NCBI RefSeq assembly: GCF_000786655.1
Contig: NZ_JROM01000058.1
Location: 62,001 to 126,000 of the forward strand
Direction of reading: 5' to 3'
DNA: 64,000 nucleotides
DNA from: Kocuria marina
GTDB taxonomy: Bacteria; Actinomycetota; Actinomycetes; Actinomycetales; Micrococcaceae
Positions 9,104-19,107 of this stretch are shown here, piece after piece (position 1 is the first letter of the stretch; each line of letters starts with the position of its first letter). The translations under genes and the position numbers were made by a program. Under the pieces are notes generated by a model that searched no databases, was not told where the DNA came from, and saw nothing but the letters and a program-made list of their open reading frames with translations.

Positions 9104-10711
9104 ATGAACACGACCGAACGCACGCACTCCGCCCGCCACATCGTCGTCGTGGGCGCGGGAACGGCCGGGTCCATCGTGGCCGGTCGCACGGCCGAAGCGG
9201 GCCACCGCGTCACCCTCATCGAGGCGGGCGGCCAGGACACCAACCCCGCGATCGCCGCCCTGCCACGCATGGGCGAGCTGTGGCACGGTCCCGAGGACTG
9301 GGACTACTTCACCGTCCCCCAGAACCACGCCTCCGGTCGCGTCATCCACTGGCCGCGCGGGCGTGTGCTGGGAGGATCGCACGCCCTCAATGCCACCATC
9401 TGGGTGCGCGGCAACCCGCTCGACTACGACGACTGGGCAGCGGCGGGGTGCGAGGGATGGGCGTGGAGCGACGTCGCCCCCGTCTTCGAGGCGCTCGAGG
9501 CCTACGACGGCCTCGCGCAGGACGACGACGCCGCGCCCCGCGGTACCGCAGGCCCCGTCCCGGTGGTGGGAGGCTACGACCGCAGCCCGATCTTCGACGC
9601 GATCACCGAGGCGGCCGAAGCCGTGGGCGTGCCGTTCAACCCCGACTACAACGCGGGGACCCAGGAGGGTGTCGCGCAGGAACAGCTGACCGTGCGCGAC
9701 GGGAAACGGGTCACCACCTACATGGCGTACGCCAAACCCTGGGTGGAGAAGGGCGCGATCACGGTGCGCACCGGCGCCGTGGTGGAACGCCTGGTCATGG
9801 ACGGGACCCGCGTCACGGGGGTGCAGCTGCACGCGGGCGAGAACACCGACGTGGACGGAGTGGACACGGACACCGCGACGGCTCCGGGGTCGTCCGACGG
9901 CGAGGTCATCGAGGCGGACGAGGTGATCCTGTGCGCCGGTGCGCTGGACAGTCCCAAGATCCTGATGCGCTCCGGGATCGGGCCCGCCGGGCACCTGCGG
10001 GACGTGGGGATCGAACCGGTCGTGGACCTGCCGGGCGTGGGTGAGAACCTGCACGACCACCTGTTGGTCCCGGTGATCGCCGAGGCCACGGCGCGCACCA
10101 TCGACCACCCGGAAACGGAACAGTCCGTCACGCAGACCCACCTGTTCTGGCGCTCCTCCCCAGAACAGGACCGCCCGGACACCCAGCCCATCCACTTCTG
10201 CGTGCCCATGTACGACGACTGGATGAGCGGGCCGGGCAATGCGTTCACGCTTCACACCGGGCTCGTGCGCCCGTACTCACGCGGGAGGATCACCCTGACG
10301 GGTCCCAGCAGCACGGATCCCGCTCGTTACGACCCCAACATCTTCTCCGACCCGCGGGACCGCGAGGCGCTGCGGGTGTCCCTGCGGCAGGGCCGGGAGA
10401 TGGTCCGGTCCGCTCCCCTGGCCGAGCAATGGGGTGCGCGGGAGATCTACCCGGGTCCGGACGCGTCGGACGAGGCGGCCGAGGACGCCTACATGGATCG
10501 AGCGGTCACGACCTATCACCACCAGGTCGGCACCTGCAAGATGGGCACGGACGAGATGGCGGTGGTGGATCCCACCACCCTCATCGTGCGCGGCGTGGAG
10601 GGTGTTCGGGTGATCGACGCCTCGATCATGCCCTTCGTGACGAACGGCAACACCAACGCTCCCACCGCCATGATCGGGGAGAAGGGCGCGCGGATGCTGC
10701 TCGACGCGTGA
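9104..10711 (+). CDS. GMC-family FAD oxidoreductase (choline dehydrogenase-like)
   Basis: Flavin alcohol dehydrogenase/oxidase of 535 residues. N-terminal dinucleotide motif [13 protein letters not shown] (about 15-27) followed by LIEAGG; GMC signature 1 [18 protein letters not shown] (about 86-103); signature 2 [16 protein letters not shown] (about 282-297); catalytic-region [10 protein letters not shown] and [16 protein letters not shown] at the C-terminus. The ATG at 9104 has a poor ribosome site, but the FAD motif fixes the start within a few residues. No betaine-aldehyde dehydrogenase, choline carrier or BetI lies beside it, so choline is only one candidate. The gene is bracketed by two direct repeats. 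Confidence 0.85.
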   Translation: MNTTERTHSARHIVVVGAGTAGSIVAGRTAEAGHRVTLIEAGGQDTNPAIAALPRMGELWHGPEDWDYFTVPQNHASGRVIHWPRGRVLGGSHALNATIWVRGNPLDYDDWAAAGCEGWAWSDVAPVFEALEAYDGLAQDDDAAPRGTAGPVPVVGGYDRSPIFDAITEAAEAVGVPFNPDYNAGTQEGVAQEQLTVRDGKRVTTYMAYAKPWVEKGAITVRTGAVVERLVMDGTRVTGVQLHAGENTDVDGVDTDTATAPGSSDGEVIEADEVILCAGALDSPKILMRSGIGPAGHLRDVGIEPVVDLPGVGENLHDHLLVPVIAEATARTIDHPETEQSVTQTHLFWRSSPEQDRPDTQPIHFCVPMYDDWMSGPGNAFTLHTGLVRPYSRGRITLTGPSSTDPARYDPNIFSDPRDREALRVSLRQGREMVRSAPLAEQWGAREIYPGPDASDEAAEDAYMDRAVTTYHHQVGTCKMGTDEMAVVDPTTLIVRGVEGVRVIDASIMPFVTNGNTNAPTAMIGEKGARMLLDA

Positions 10712-10749
10712 CCCGCGCCGGGCCTGTCGCGAATGCCGTCCGCGGGGGG

Positions 10750-10818
10750 AATGCGAAGTGGAGCAAAAGCAACATCACCCCCGCGAATCGACATCTACTC
10801 AGTTAAAGCAGTGGGATC
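10750..10818 (+). repeat. 68-bp direct repeat, copy 2
   Basis: Second copy, same orientation, 1,882 bp after the first. Starts AATGCGAAGTGGAGC, ends GTGGGATC. It sits between the GMC gene and its terminator. Flanking bases outside the repeat do not match. Confidence 0.9.
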
Positions 10819-10862
10819 AGAGGGTCCCCGGGCTGAGGCGCCAGTCACGACCCAAGAAACGC

Positions 10863-10904
10863 AGGAGGGTGGCAGCCGTCCGTCCAGACGGCTGCCACCC
10901 TCCT
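10863..10904. terminator. Bidirectional terminator, 18-bp perfect stem
   Basis: The 18 bases at 10863-10880 pair perfectly with 10887-10904, leaving a six-base loop (CGTCCA). It lies between the convergent GMC oxidoreductase and Old Yellow Enzyme genes. Confidence 0.85.
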
Positions 10905-10918
10905 GAAGGAACCCGTGC

Positions 10919-12004
10919 CTACCGGGCCGCCACATTCGCGAACGGGTAGTCCACGTACCCCTTGGGTCCGCCCACGTAAAAGGTCGTGGAGTCCGGGGTG
11001 TTCAGCTCCAGCCCGTCACGCCAGCGCTCCACCAGGTCCGGGTTGGCAATGAGCTCGCGGCCCACCACCACTCCGTCCGCGAGATCGGCGCTCATGATGT
11101 GCTCCGCCTCCTCGAGTTCCGTGACCACGCCGAAGCCGCTGTTGAGGTAGAACACACCCTCGAAGCCACGGCGCAGGTCCCGCACGAACTCCCCGTCCAC
11201 GTCCTTGTGCAGCACGGACAGGTACGCGAGGTCGAGTCCGCGCAGACCGGTGAGCAACGCGTCATAGGTGGCCACGACGTCGTCGTGGTCGTCCTCGATC
11301 GCGCCCTGGACGTTGTGCTCGGGCGAGATCCGCAGCCCCACGCGCTGCCCGCCGATCTCCTCGGCGACGGCGCGCGCCACCTCGATCACGAACCGTGCCC
11401 GGTTCTGCGGGGAGCCGCCGTACTCGTCGGTGCGGTGGTTGGAGGACGGGGCGAGGAACTCGTGGAGGATGTAGCCGTTGGCGCCGTGGATCTCCACGCC
11501 GTCGATCCCGGCGTCCACCGCGCGGCGGGCCGCGGCGACGAACTCCTGCTTGATGCGGGGCAGCTCGTCGGTCTCCAGGGCACGGGGCGTGGGCATGGGC
11601 TGCTTGCCGCTGGGCACGTGCACCGCCTGGTCCACACCGATCGCGCTGGGGGCCTCGGGCAGGGGGCCGCCGGTGAGTTCGGGGTGGGAGACCCGCCCGG
11701 CGTTCATGATCTGCAGGAAGATCACGCCGCCCTTCTCGTGTACGGCGTCCGCCACCCGGGACCAGCCCTGGGCCTGCTCGGCGGTCTCGATGCCGGCCTG
11801 ACCCCAGAACCCGCGGCTCGTCACGGCCGGGAACGTCCCCTCCGTGACCACGAGGCCCGCGGACGCCCGCTGCGAGTAATACTCGACGTTCATGTCCTTG
11901 GGTACGCCGTCCGCGTCGGAACGCATCCGGGTCAGCGGCGCCATGGCCACACGATTCGCGAGCTCGAACTTTCCTACGGTGATCGGGTCGAACAGGGTGG
12001 GCAT
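10919..12004 (-). CDS. Old Yellow Enzyme-family alkene reductase (NemA-like)
   Basis: FMN-dependent ene-reductase of 361 residues that reduces activated C=C bonds, nitroesters or quinone-like electrophiles with NAD(P)H. The flavin-contact MAPLTRMR (T25), the substrate-anion pair in EIHGANGYILHEF (H173/N176, Y178) and SNHRTDEYGGS are all present, followed by the phosphate-binding GVVVGRELIANPDL. It is transcribed alone. The upstream DNA carries a decayed aldehyde dehydrogenase, so its original partners may be lost. Confidence 0.9.
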   Translation of the reverse strand: MPTLFDPITVGKFELANRVAMAPLTRMRSDADGVPKDMNVEYYSQRASAGLVVTEGTFPAVTSRGFWGQAGIETAEQAQGWSRVADAVHEKGGVIFLQIMNAGRVSHPELTGGPLPEAPSAIGVDQAVHVPSGKQPMPTPRALETDELPRIKQEFVAAARRAVDAGIDGVEIHGANGYILHEFLAPSSNHRTDEYGGSPQNRARFVIEVARAVAEEIGGQRVGLRISPEHNVQGAIEDDHDDVVATYDALLTGLRGLDLAYLSVLHKDVDGEFVRDLRRGFEGVFYLNSGFGVVTELEEAEHIMSADLADGVVVGRELIANPDLVERWRDGLELNTPDSTTFYVGGPKGYVDYPFANVAAR

Positions 12005-12108
12005 ATGTTTCCCTTCGTCGAAAGCTGTTGGTACTTAGTCAGTACCCACAACATCCTTCCCCCGCACACCATTCCCGAGGAAGGCTTTCAGAAGGGTCGC
12101 CGGAGGAG

Positions 12109-12812
12109 TTGCCGCAGCCCTTCTGCTCCTGGCCCACCAACGGGTTGTCGTCCGGCAGGTCCGCCACGAGGGTCGTGAGGTAGAAGTACCCGGGCTGATC
12201 CGGTCCGGGGTCCCCGCCGATCAGGACCCGCCCGCCGCCCTGCTTGGCGTCCTCCACCAGGCCGGCCACGATGTCGTACTGCAGCTTGTTCTGCAGCGGA
12301 CCCAGGACGTTCTGTTCCTCACGGCCATTGCCCATGGGCATCTGCTGCGCCACCCCGACGAGCGCCTCGCACACGGAGTCGTAAACGTCCTCGTGGACGT
12401 AGAGGCGCGTGAGCGCGGCACACGTCTGGCCCGTGTTGATGAACGCACCCCAGAACAGGTCCCCGGCAATGGCCTGCAGGTCCACGTCCGGCAGCACCAC
12501 ACCGGCATCGTTGCCCCCGAGCTCAAGGGTCAGTCGTGCGAGCCCGTCCGCGGCCGAGCGCATGATCGCCTGGCCGGTCTTGGTGGAGCCGGTGAACATG
12601 ATCTTGTCCACACCGTCGTGTTCGGACAGCGCCTTGTCCACCTCGCCGCCGCCGGGCACCACGTGCAGGACGTCCGCCGGGAGCACCTGGTTGAGCACGT
12701 GGATCAAGCCCAGCACGGACAGCGGGGTGTACTCGGAGGGCTTGACCACTGCGGCGTTGCAGGGCGCTCCGGGCACCGGGGTGAATGGCTCCGGCCTGGG
12801 GGTGCTCCCGCT
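12109..12812 (-). pseudogene. Aldehyde dehydrogenase remnant, both ends missing
   Basis: Only the middle of an NAD(P)-dependent aldehyde dehydrogenase is left, roughly residues 150-370 of a 475-residue enzyme. Recognisable: AAVVKPSEYTPLSVLG, MFTGSTKTGQAIM (NAD-binding), LTLELGGND (general-base glutamate) and FINTGQTCAALTRLYV (catalytic cysteine). Homology begins abruptly just after the mgtE stop and ends at NPLVGQEQ. There is no plausible start codon in the correct place. Catalytic residues are intact, so loss of the ends looks recent. Confidence 0.85.
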
Positions 12813-14174
12813 CTAGGCCAGCCCCAGCATCGCCCGGGCGATCAGGAAGTAGACCACGAGCCCGGCTGCATCCACGAACGTGGAGATGAACGGGTTGGAG
12901 AACACGGCCGGGTCCGCCCCGATGGCGCGTGCGATCAATGGCATACATCCCCCCACGGTGGCGGCCAACGTACACAGGGCCAGCAATGTCAGCCCGATCA
13001 CCGCGCAGATGTCCCACCCGTAGATCAACCCCACGATCACGAATCCCAGTCCGCCCAACAACAGCCCCAGACACAGTCCCACGCGCATCTCGCGCAGCAT
13101 GACCTTGACGACGTCCCGGGTGTGCACGTCCCCCAGGGCGAGCGCGCGGGTCAGGGATGTCGCCGCCTGGTTACCCGTGTTGCCGCCGGTGCCCGTGAGC
13201 AGCGGGATGAACACGGACAGCACCACGAGCTGTTCCAGGGTGGACTCGAACGTCTCCAACACCCGTACGGTGAGCACGGCGCTGACCGCGAGCACCAACA
13301 ACCACACCACGCGCGAGCGCACGAGCCGGAACACGGGGGTGGACAGGTACGGCCTGCGTAACGGCTCGGAACCGCTGAGCCGCGCCTGGTCCTCGGACTA
13401 GGCGTCCTCGAGAATGTTCAGGGCGTCGTCCACGGTGAGCACGCCCACCAGGCGGTCCTCGTCGTCCACGACGGGCAGGCTGAGCACCCGCAGGGCCGCG
13501 CACTGGCGCGCCGCCCGCTCCCGGGGTTCCGTCGCGGACACCCGGTCCGCCTCCTCCATGACCTGTGAGACAAGGGTATCCGGAGGGGCTGCCATGAGTC
13601 GCTGCAGGCTGGTCACTCCCAGGAGCCGCCGCTGCGGATCCGTGACCATGACCGTGTACACATTGCGGGTGCGTTCCAATTCCCCGCGCACCCTTTCCAG
13701 ACTCTCGGCGCACGTCAGGTCGGGGTGGGTCGTGACGTACGAGGGGTTCATCCGCCGCCCGATCGAGTTCTCCGGGTAGCCGAGCACCGCCGCGGTGAGC
13801 TCGCGCTCGGAGAGCGGTAATCCCTTCAACAGCCGGGTGGCCAGGGCCGCAGGCAGTTCGTCCAGCAGACTCACGCGGTCGTCGGTGTCCAGGGACTCGA
13901 CGACGCCCGCGACCTCCTCGTCCCGCAGACCCGTCACGAGTTCGCGCTGCAGCGGCGCGTCGAGACGTTCGAACACGGTCACCGCGCGGTCCTTGGCCAG
14001 CATCCGGTAGGCGACGGCGCGCTGGCGCACTCCCAGCCGCTCCAACAGGTCCACGACCTCCCCCACCGTGAGCTCCGCGAGCAAGCGCGCCACCTCCGGC
14101 AAGTCCTGGCTCCCGATGGCCGATTCGACGGCGCGGAAGGGCCGTTGAACCTTGACTTCCTGGACACGGCTCAC
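12813..14174 (-). pseudogene. mgtE: MgtE magnesium transporter split by an in-frame amber codon
   Basis: MgtE Mg2+ channel/transporter. From GTG 14174 (AGGAAGGGG just upstream) the frame gives the cytoplasmic N domain and two CBS domains (ending LTVDDALNILEDA), then TAG at 13398-13400. Reading straight on in the same frame gives SEDQARLSGSEPLRRPYLST and the membrane domain with TGTGGNTGNQAATSLTRAL and the pore segment ISTFVDAAGLVVYF, ending at TAG 12813-12815. Nothing else is lost, so one base change (GAG to TAG fits) explains it. Read-through would give about 453 residues, a normal MgtE length. A separate product from GTG 13334 could in theory express the membrane part alone. Confidence 0.85.
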
Positions 14175-14354
14175 GTGCCACCCCTTCCTGGTCATTGGAC
14201 GGCACCGACGGGACGCGGGAGCCGTTGCCAGCCTGTCAGAAATCGGACGCGCCCGCCCAGTGGTGGCCGCACTCTAGAGTGTTCTCGTATCGCCCCACCC
14301 CGTACCCGGGAGTGGTCCTCCAGGCCCGGCCAGGCCCCGCACCGAAGGGTGACC

Positions 14355-14792
14355 GTGTACGCAGACCCCGCCGACATGACCGCCATCCGTGAACTCCTGC
14401 ACGAGATCCTGCGCAACGATCCCGCACCCCTGCACCTGGGCATGGACCTCGGTGAGATCGAACAGGGCCGAGTGACCATGTCCATGACCGTGTCCGACTT
14501 CATGGCCAACGGCCACGGTGTCTGCCACGGCGGATACCTGTTCACCCTGGCGGACACCACGCTCGCGTACTGCTGCGCGACCGCCGGCTCCCCCATCCTC
14601 ACGCGCAACGCCGAGATCACGTTCACGGCTCCCGCGCACAGCGGCCAGGTGATCACCGCGATCGCCACGCGCCGGGTGAGCTTCGGCAGGAATCAGATCT
14701 GCGACGTCGTCCTGGAGGCCGACGGGCGCGTGATCGCCTACTTCACGGGGCAGGGCACCACCCCGCCGCAGCCCAAAGGTACGGTGAAGTGA
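14355..14792 (+). CDS. PaaI-type hotdog-fold thioesterase
   Basis: Acyl-CoA thioesterase of about 145 residues; hydrolyses aryl- or short acyl-CoA esters, as PaaI does in phenylacetate catabolism. The hotdog helix NGHGVCHGGYLFTLADTTLAYCC (about 48-70) holds the PaaI motif HGG and the catalytic aspartate. The C-terminal strands (ILTRNAEITFTAPAHSGQVITA) fit the family. GTG 14355 has GAAGGG close by; ATG 14376 is the alternative start. It is divergent from mgtE and convergent with the amidohydrolase remnant; no paa cluster is nearby. Confidence 0.8.
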   Translation: MYADPADMTAIRELLHEILRNDPAPLHLGMDLGEIEQGRVTMSMTVSDFMANGHGVCHGGYLFTLADTTLAYCCATAGSPILTRNAEITFTAPAHSGQVITAIATRRVSFGRNQICDVVLEADGRVIAYFTGQGTTPPQPKGTVK

Positions 14793-14845
14793 CGGGCCGG
14801 GCACTGGAACGCCGCGCCGTCACCGCATGACAGACCGGAACGGCG

Positions 14846-15558
14846 CTACACCCGCCCCCGGTGCACGATGCGACCGTCGCACACCGTGAACTCCGAGACG
14901 ATGTCCTTGAGCTCGGACTCGGGAACGTCGAGGGGGTTGCGGTCCAGCAGCACCAGGTCGCCCAGGAACCCCTCGGCAATGTGCCCCGGGCGGTCCTCCC
15001 CGAACGACGTCTTGGCCGCTTCCGCGGTGTAGGCGTCGAGCGCCTCGGCCACGGTGATGTTCTGGACGGTGTCCGCGACCCAACCCGAGACGGACGTGCG
15101 GGTCACGCACGCGTAGGTCCCGAACCACGGATTGGCGGTGGTCACGGGGAAGTCCGAATTGCTGGGCGCCGTGATCCCCCGGTCCAGGAAGGTGCGCATG
15201 GGATAGGCGCGGTTCATGCGCTCCTGGCCCAAATTATTGATGTACGAATTCCCGAGCTCCTACACGAACGCAGTCGAGGACGCCGCGATGAGGTCCAAGA
15301 CTTGCCTCACGGCGCGGTCCCCGATCCCGTGGATCGCCACCCACTCACCCACTCCTCCGCCTCAGCTTCCTGTGCGGCCTCGCGGATCGCTTTGACGACG
15401 TCGCTCGCTCGCGGTGTCACGGACGGCCTGCAGTCCGCCTTCATGGCCAGGCAGGCATACATTCCGGGATGCCCGTGGGACTCGATGAGCCCCGGCATGA
15501 GGTAACGCCCGCCCGCATCCACAACGGGTGCACCCTCCGGGGTGCGCGCGATGGCCGA
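14846..15558 (-). pseudogene. YtcJ-like amidohydrolase remnant
   Basis: Fragments of a metal-dependent amidohydrolase in several frames. From 15558 downward: VVDAGGRYLMPGLIESHGHP (N-terminal metal site), then a run ending in a stop; a second frame gives VAIHGIGDRAVRQVLDLIAA (the YtcJ HAIGDRA motif), interrupted by TAG in AFV*ELGNSYINNLGQER; then MNRAYPMRTFLDRGI...PSNSDFPV and the C-terminal metal-domain strand. More than half of a roughly 530-residue enzyme is missing. Its start is fused in frame to the end of the truncated MHS transporter upstream. Confidence 0.85.
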
Positions 15559-16562
15559 CTAGCGGACCTTGACCGGGAACAACTGGGTCAAAACGGTGCC
15601 CACGGGGGCGTACGGAATGGAGGCGAAGCCGAGTCCCAGGATCATGGCCACGGTGATCAGGGCGGTGTCCCGGGTGTCCACGAGCCAGAAGATGGGGAAA
15701 GCGACGAGCGCGGCGATCGCGTAGCCGACGGCCACCACGATGGACGGGGAGGTCTTGTCCGCGACTTTGCCCGCGATGAACATCACCACGATCTGCGCCA
15801 CGGCACCCCATGCGATGGCCGTGAGGATCACGGTGGAGGGCAGACCGAGCTGCTTGGTCACGTAGCTGATCATGAACGTGGTCAGCACGAAGAAGCCGGC
15901 GTTACCGAACAGGTAGGTGCCGATACCCACGATCAGCCGACCGGGAGCGGCGCGCAGGATGTCGCCGGCGGGCGCGCTCTGCTTCTCGTGCGGCGTCGCC
16001 GACCGAGCGGCCTCGGCCTGCTTGCAGACGTCCGTCTCGTCGATCTTGAGCCGGATCCACACGCCCACGGCGACCAGGACGATGGAGATCAGGTACGGGA
16101 TACGCCACGCGCCCTCGAGGAACCGCTCGCCCGAGAGGGCCACCACGGCGGCCACGATCATGGAGGACAGGATGGTGCCGGTGGGCGAACCCAGCTGCAC
16201 CACCGCGCTGGAGAAACCGCGCTTGTGCTCAGGGGCGTTCTCCACGGCCAGCAGGGTGGCGCCGCCCCATTCGCCGCCGACCGCCATGCCCTGCACGATC
16301 CGCAGGACGGCCAGCGCGGGGTCCTCACCGCCGAAGAACAAGGGCGCGAAGACGATGGACGCGGTGGCGCCGAACAGGAAGAAGTCGTACCACTCGAGGG
16401 ACGTGCCCACGTAGGCGCCGATCAGCGCTTTGCAGGCCTTGCGGGGGTCGTGTTCTCGGGCCGCGGGATGCTCCGCGGTATGGTCCGTGGGACCTTCGGT
16501 CGTGCTGGACGTGACAACCTCTGGATCAGGGAAGTGGTGCCGTTGCCCCGGGACCCGCTCAT
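15559..16562 (-). pseudogene. MHS-family MFS transporter with internal deletion and lost C-terminus
   Basis: Readable from KACKALIGAYVGTSLEWYDF through FFLFGATASIVFAPLFF, then directly into LAVLRIVQGMAVGGEWGG. The segment with the RPLGG and DRxGRK loop that lies between them in this family is absent, an in-frame loss of about 65 residues compared with the intact paralogue at 4493. The frame later stops with TAG at FPVKVR, before the last third of the protein. Upstream, an ATG at 16562 with MSGSRGNGTT is out of frame with the body, so a small frameshift is also present near 16530. Confidence 0.85.
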
Positions 16563-16712
16563 ACGAGCACCCGGAACAGTGGCCGCGATTATTTATGTGA
16601 CCAGGGTCCTACACCGGAGCTTTCCGGCGGGTTCAAGACTGGAAGGGGTCCGTCCGAAATTCGCTGCCGCGAGACGGTTGTCGCGTCCCGTGGCAAGTGG
16701 TCGAATGAACGC

Positions 16713-16904
16713 ATGAGTGAAAACAGCATCTGGGATGCCCTGGAATCCGCACGCGACAAGGCCAAGGAACGGGAGCAGGAGGAGATGCAGCGCGTCGAGG
16801 ACGCGGACAACCACGAGCAGCAACGCGCCGCCAGCTCCCGCGTGGCAGCACGCCAAGCCGTGCGCGAGACGCTCGACGACATTCTCGCGCAGCGGGAGGG
16901 GTGA
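16713..16904 (+). CDS. Small charged coiled-coil protein, unknown function
   Basis: Sixty-three residues, rich in Glu, Arg, Ala and Gln with heptad-like spacing (ALESARDKAKEREQEEMQRV), predicted fully helical; no signal or membrane segment. ATG start with a weak ribosome site. Not recognised. Confidence 0.5.
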   Translation: MSENSIWDALESARDKAKEREQEEMQRVEDADNHEQQRAASSRVAARQAVRETLDDILAQREG

Positions 16905-16995
16905 GGGGTTCACGGAGGGGGTGAGCCCCCTCCGGCAACCCCGTGCGGCTCGGGGAACGGTTCCGTTCCCCGAGCCGCTGCGCCATCTGATATTG

Positions 16996-18327
16996 ATGCT
17001 GGGGACGCACATCGACCGAAAAGTCCCCACGAGCACGCATCACTTCATCCGAGCACGGCTGCCGTGGGTGGTGGCCGGGATCATCCTCGTGGCGCTGAGC
17101 CTGCGCGGGCCCATCATCGCGCCCACGCCCGTGATCACGAACATCCAGGCGGACATCGGCCTTTCTTCGGTCGCGGCGGGGCTGCTCACGGGACTCCCGG
17201 TGTTCCTCTTCGCCGTGGTCACCCCGGCGGCCTCCGCGGTCATCCGACGCGCGGGCCCCGAGGCCGCCGTCCTGCTCTGCCTCATCGGTGTCCTAGTGGG
17301 CACCATCATCCGTTCCCTCGGCTCCACGCCCCTGCTGTTGGTGGGCACCGTGGCCATCGGGGCGTCGATTACGATCGGCAACATCGTGATCCCGGTCATC
17401 ATCCGCCGCGACGTCCCCTGGCGCCAGGTCTCCGTGGTCACCGCCGCCTACTCCGCGGCCCTCAACGTGGGGTCCATGATCACCGCGCTCGGCACCGCGC
17501 CGCTCGCCGCCGCCCTGGGGTGGCGCTGGGCCCTCACGGCCTGGGGCGTCCTGGCGCTCGCCGGCATCGGCTACTGGCTCCTGCTTTCACGACGCCGCTC
17601 CGGCAGCCCCGGCGACGACGCCGCCCCAGCCGCCCACACGCCGTCGTCCCCCGACGCCCCCGGCCGCGGCGCGGCCCCCAACCCCCACGCGCCGTCGGCC
17701 CCCGAAACTTCAGAGGCCCCCGCGGAGATGCTGCCGCCAGCGGAACCCGACACCGCTCACGCGACGGGGCGTGTGCGGAGCATCGGCTGGCTGCTCGCGC
17801 TGGCGTTCTGCGGGCAGGCCATGGCCTACTACTCGGTGACGGCGTGGCTACCCACGCTGCTCGCGGACACGCGGGGGTTGAGCTTGGCGAGTTCCGGGGC
17901 CTCGGCGTCGCTGTTCCAGGTGGCCGCCGTCATCGGGGCGTTCGGCGTGCCCCTCCTGGCCGCACGGGCGCCCGCGTGGGTTCCGGTGGCATTGATCGGA
18001 GCGCTGTGGATCACGCTACCCATCGGCCTGATGCTCGCGCCGGGGTGGTTCATCGCGTGGTCGCTCATCGGCGGGGCGGCCCAGGGCGGCGGTTTCACGG
18101 CGATCTTCTCGATCGTCGCCCGCGTAGCCCGCTCCTCCGCCGAGGCGGCGCGGATGTCCGCGCGGGTGCAGGGTATCGGCTACCTCGCGGCCACGATCGG
18201 GCCACCCCTGGCCGGAGGTTTGAACACCGCGACCGGGGCGTGGACGGCGCCCCTGCTGTTGATGCTCGCCGCGACCGTGGTGTTCACGGTGGGCGGGGTG
18301 TTGGCGGCGTTCAGGGCGCGGTCGTGA
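16996..18327 (+). CDS. MFS transporter of the CynX/NimT type
   Basis: Major facilitator, about 443 residues, with twelve hydrophobic segments. The SLRGPIIAPTPVITNIQADIG first-helix/loop pattern and GLLTGLPVFLFA match the cyanate/2-nitroimidazole transporter group. The central loop (about 200-255) is unusually long and rich in Pro, Ala and Ser. ATG 16996 lacks a good ribosome site, so the true start is uncertain. It ends ahead of a perfect hairpin. The substrate is unknown; cynase and carbonic anhydrase genes are not present. Confidence 0.72.
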   Translation: MLGTHIDRKVPTSTHHFIRARLPWVVAGIILVALSLRGPIIAPTPVITNIQADIGLSSVAAGLLTGLPVFLFAVVTPAASAVIRRAGPEAAVLLCLIGVLVGTIIRSLGSTPLLLVGTVAIGASITIGNIVIPVIIRRDVPWRQVSVVTAAYSAALNVGSMITALGTAPLAAALGWRWALTAWGVLALAGIGYWLLLSRRRSGSPGDDAAPAAHTPSSPDAPGRGAAPNPHAPSAPETSEAPAEMLPPAEPDTAHATGRVRSIGWLLALAFCGQAMAYYSVTAWLPTLLADTRGLSLASSGASASLFQVAAVIGAFGVPLLAARAPAWVPVALIGALWITLPIGLMLAPGWFIAWSLIGGAAQGGGFTAIFSIVARVARSSAEAARMSARVQGIGYLAATIGPPLAGGLNTATGAWTAPLLLMLAATVVFTVGGVLAAFRARS

Positions 18328-18379
18328 ACACCACGACATGACAGCGCGCGTTCCACTGCAGTTGATGTTGCGGATACAG

Positions 18380-18415
18380 GACTGGGGCCCACTCACGAAT
18401 GAGTGGGCCCCAGTC
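18380..18415. terminator. Hairpin terminator, 16-bp perfect stem
   Basis: The 16 bases at 18380-18395 pair with 18400-18415 around a CGAA tetraloop. It lies between convergent genes (MFS transporter and WGxxGxxG protein). Confidence 0.85.
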
Positions 18416-18451
18416 ATCAGGTCCTGGATCTAGAACCTATGGAACGAGGTC

Positions 18452-18709
18452 TCAGCGACCCGGGTGGGTGGTGCCGTCCACGTTGGTGGTCCCGGTGTCG
18501 CGCACGGTGCTGGTCCCGGTGTCGCGGCGACGATCCGTGGTGTGGTCGACGTGGCGATCGTTGTGGACGGTCTTGTTCTTCTTCAGCAGACCGGCCAGAC
18601 CCAGGAGACCGGCCAGACCCCACAGGCCGGCGTTGCCGTTGTCGTCGTTGGTCTGCTGGCTCGTGGCGGGCCGGGAATAACAGCATGGATATTCGATAAG
18701 GGGGCGCAT
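18452..18709 (-). CDS. WGxxGxxG-type surface-protein tail, N-terminus probably lost
   Basis: Eighty-five codons. The core NAGLWGLAGLLGLAGLLKKNK (about 27-47, with W30 and a glycine/leucine helix ended by lysines) matches the WGxxGxxG family of small exported proteins. The His/Asp/Thr-rich tail (HNDRHVDHTTDRRRDTGTS) follows. Family members begin with a signal peptide; here the first 20 residues (MRPLIEYPCCYSRP) are not one, so the 5' end is probably truncated or out of frame. An AAGGG site precedes the ATG. Confidence 0.5.
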   Translation of the reverse strand: MRPLIEYPCCYSRPATSQQTNDDNGNAGLWGLAGLLGLAGLLKKNKTVHNDRHVDHTTDRRRDTGTSTVRDTGTTNVDGTTHPGR

Positions 18710-18719
18710 TGATTTCGCA

Positions 18720-19107
18720 CCCTTGGAAATATGGTCTTAACTGGCCTAACGTGCCCCCCATTATGACGTCGCCGCCTCTCGCGGGCAACAGTGTGCTCTC
18801 TTTATATTCGGGAATAATCGGAGGCGAGTCCGAGAGCTTGATTCTCCTGGCCGGGGCCCGCCGGAACACCGGCGCGTACTGCATCACCCAGGTGAATCGG
18901 CGATTTCCTTAAATTTTCCCGCATACACGCGAGCGAAGAGGATGAATCGGGAATAAATATACGATTTCGTCCTCGCGCCCCCAGCACCGATGATCGAGGA
19001 ACGCAGAGGACATTCCCCTACCCCCCCTCCGTAACCTCACCCGCCCCGGACCAGCGCACCCCCTTCCCCGGGTAGTTTCAAGATCAGTCACCCCGGGAGG
19101 AGCTCAC
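18720..19107. other. Intergenic region without a supported gene
   Basis: Nearly 390 bases, clearly lower in GC than the rest (for example ATTTCCTTAAATTTTCCC near 18900). Short frames exist on both strands but none has coding character. It ends in a purine-rich ribosome site (GGGAGGAG, about 19094-19101) before the decayed monooxygenase. Confidence 0.6.

Noticed and set aside
10758-10949. Short frame over repeat copy 2
   Set aside because: It is the same peptide as encoded by copy 1 only because the repeat DNA is the same, and it runs through the terminator into the convergent gene.
12393-13361. A 322-codon plus-strand frame over the aldehyde dehydrogenase and mgtE remnants
   Set aside because: His/Gln-rich antisense shadow without domain; sense is clearly on the minus strand.
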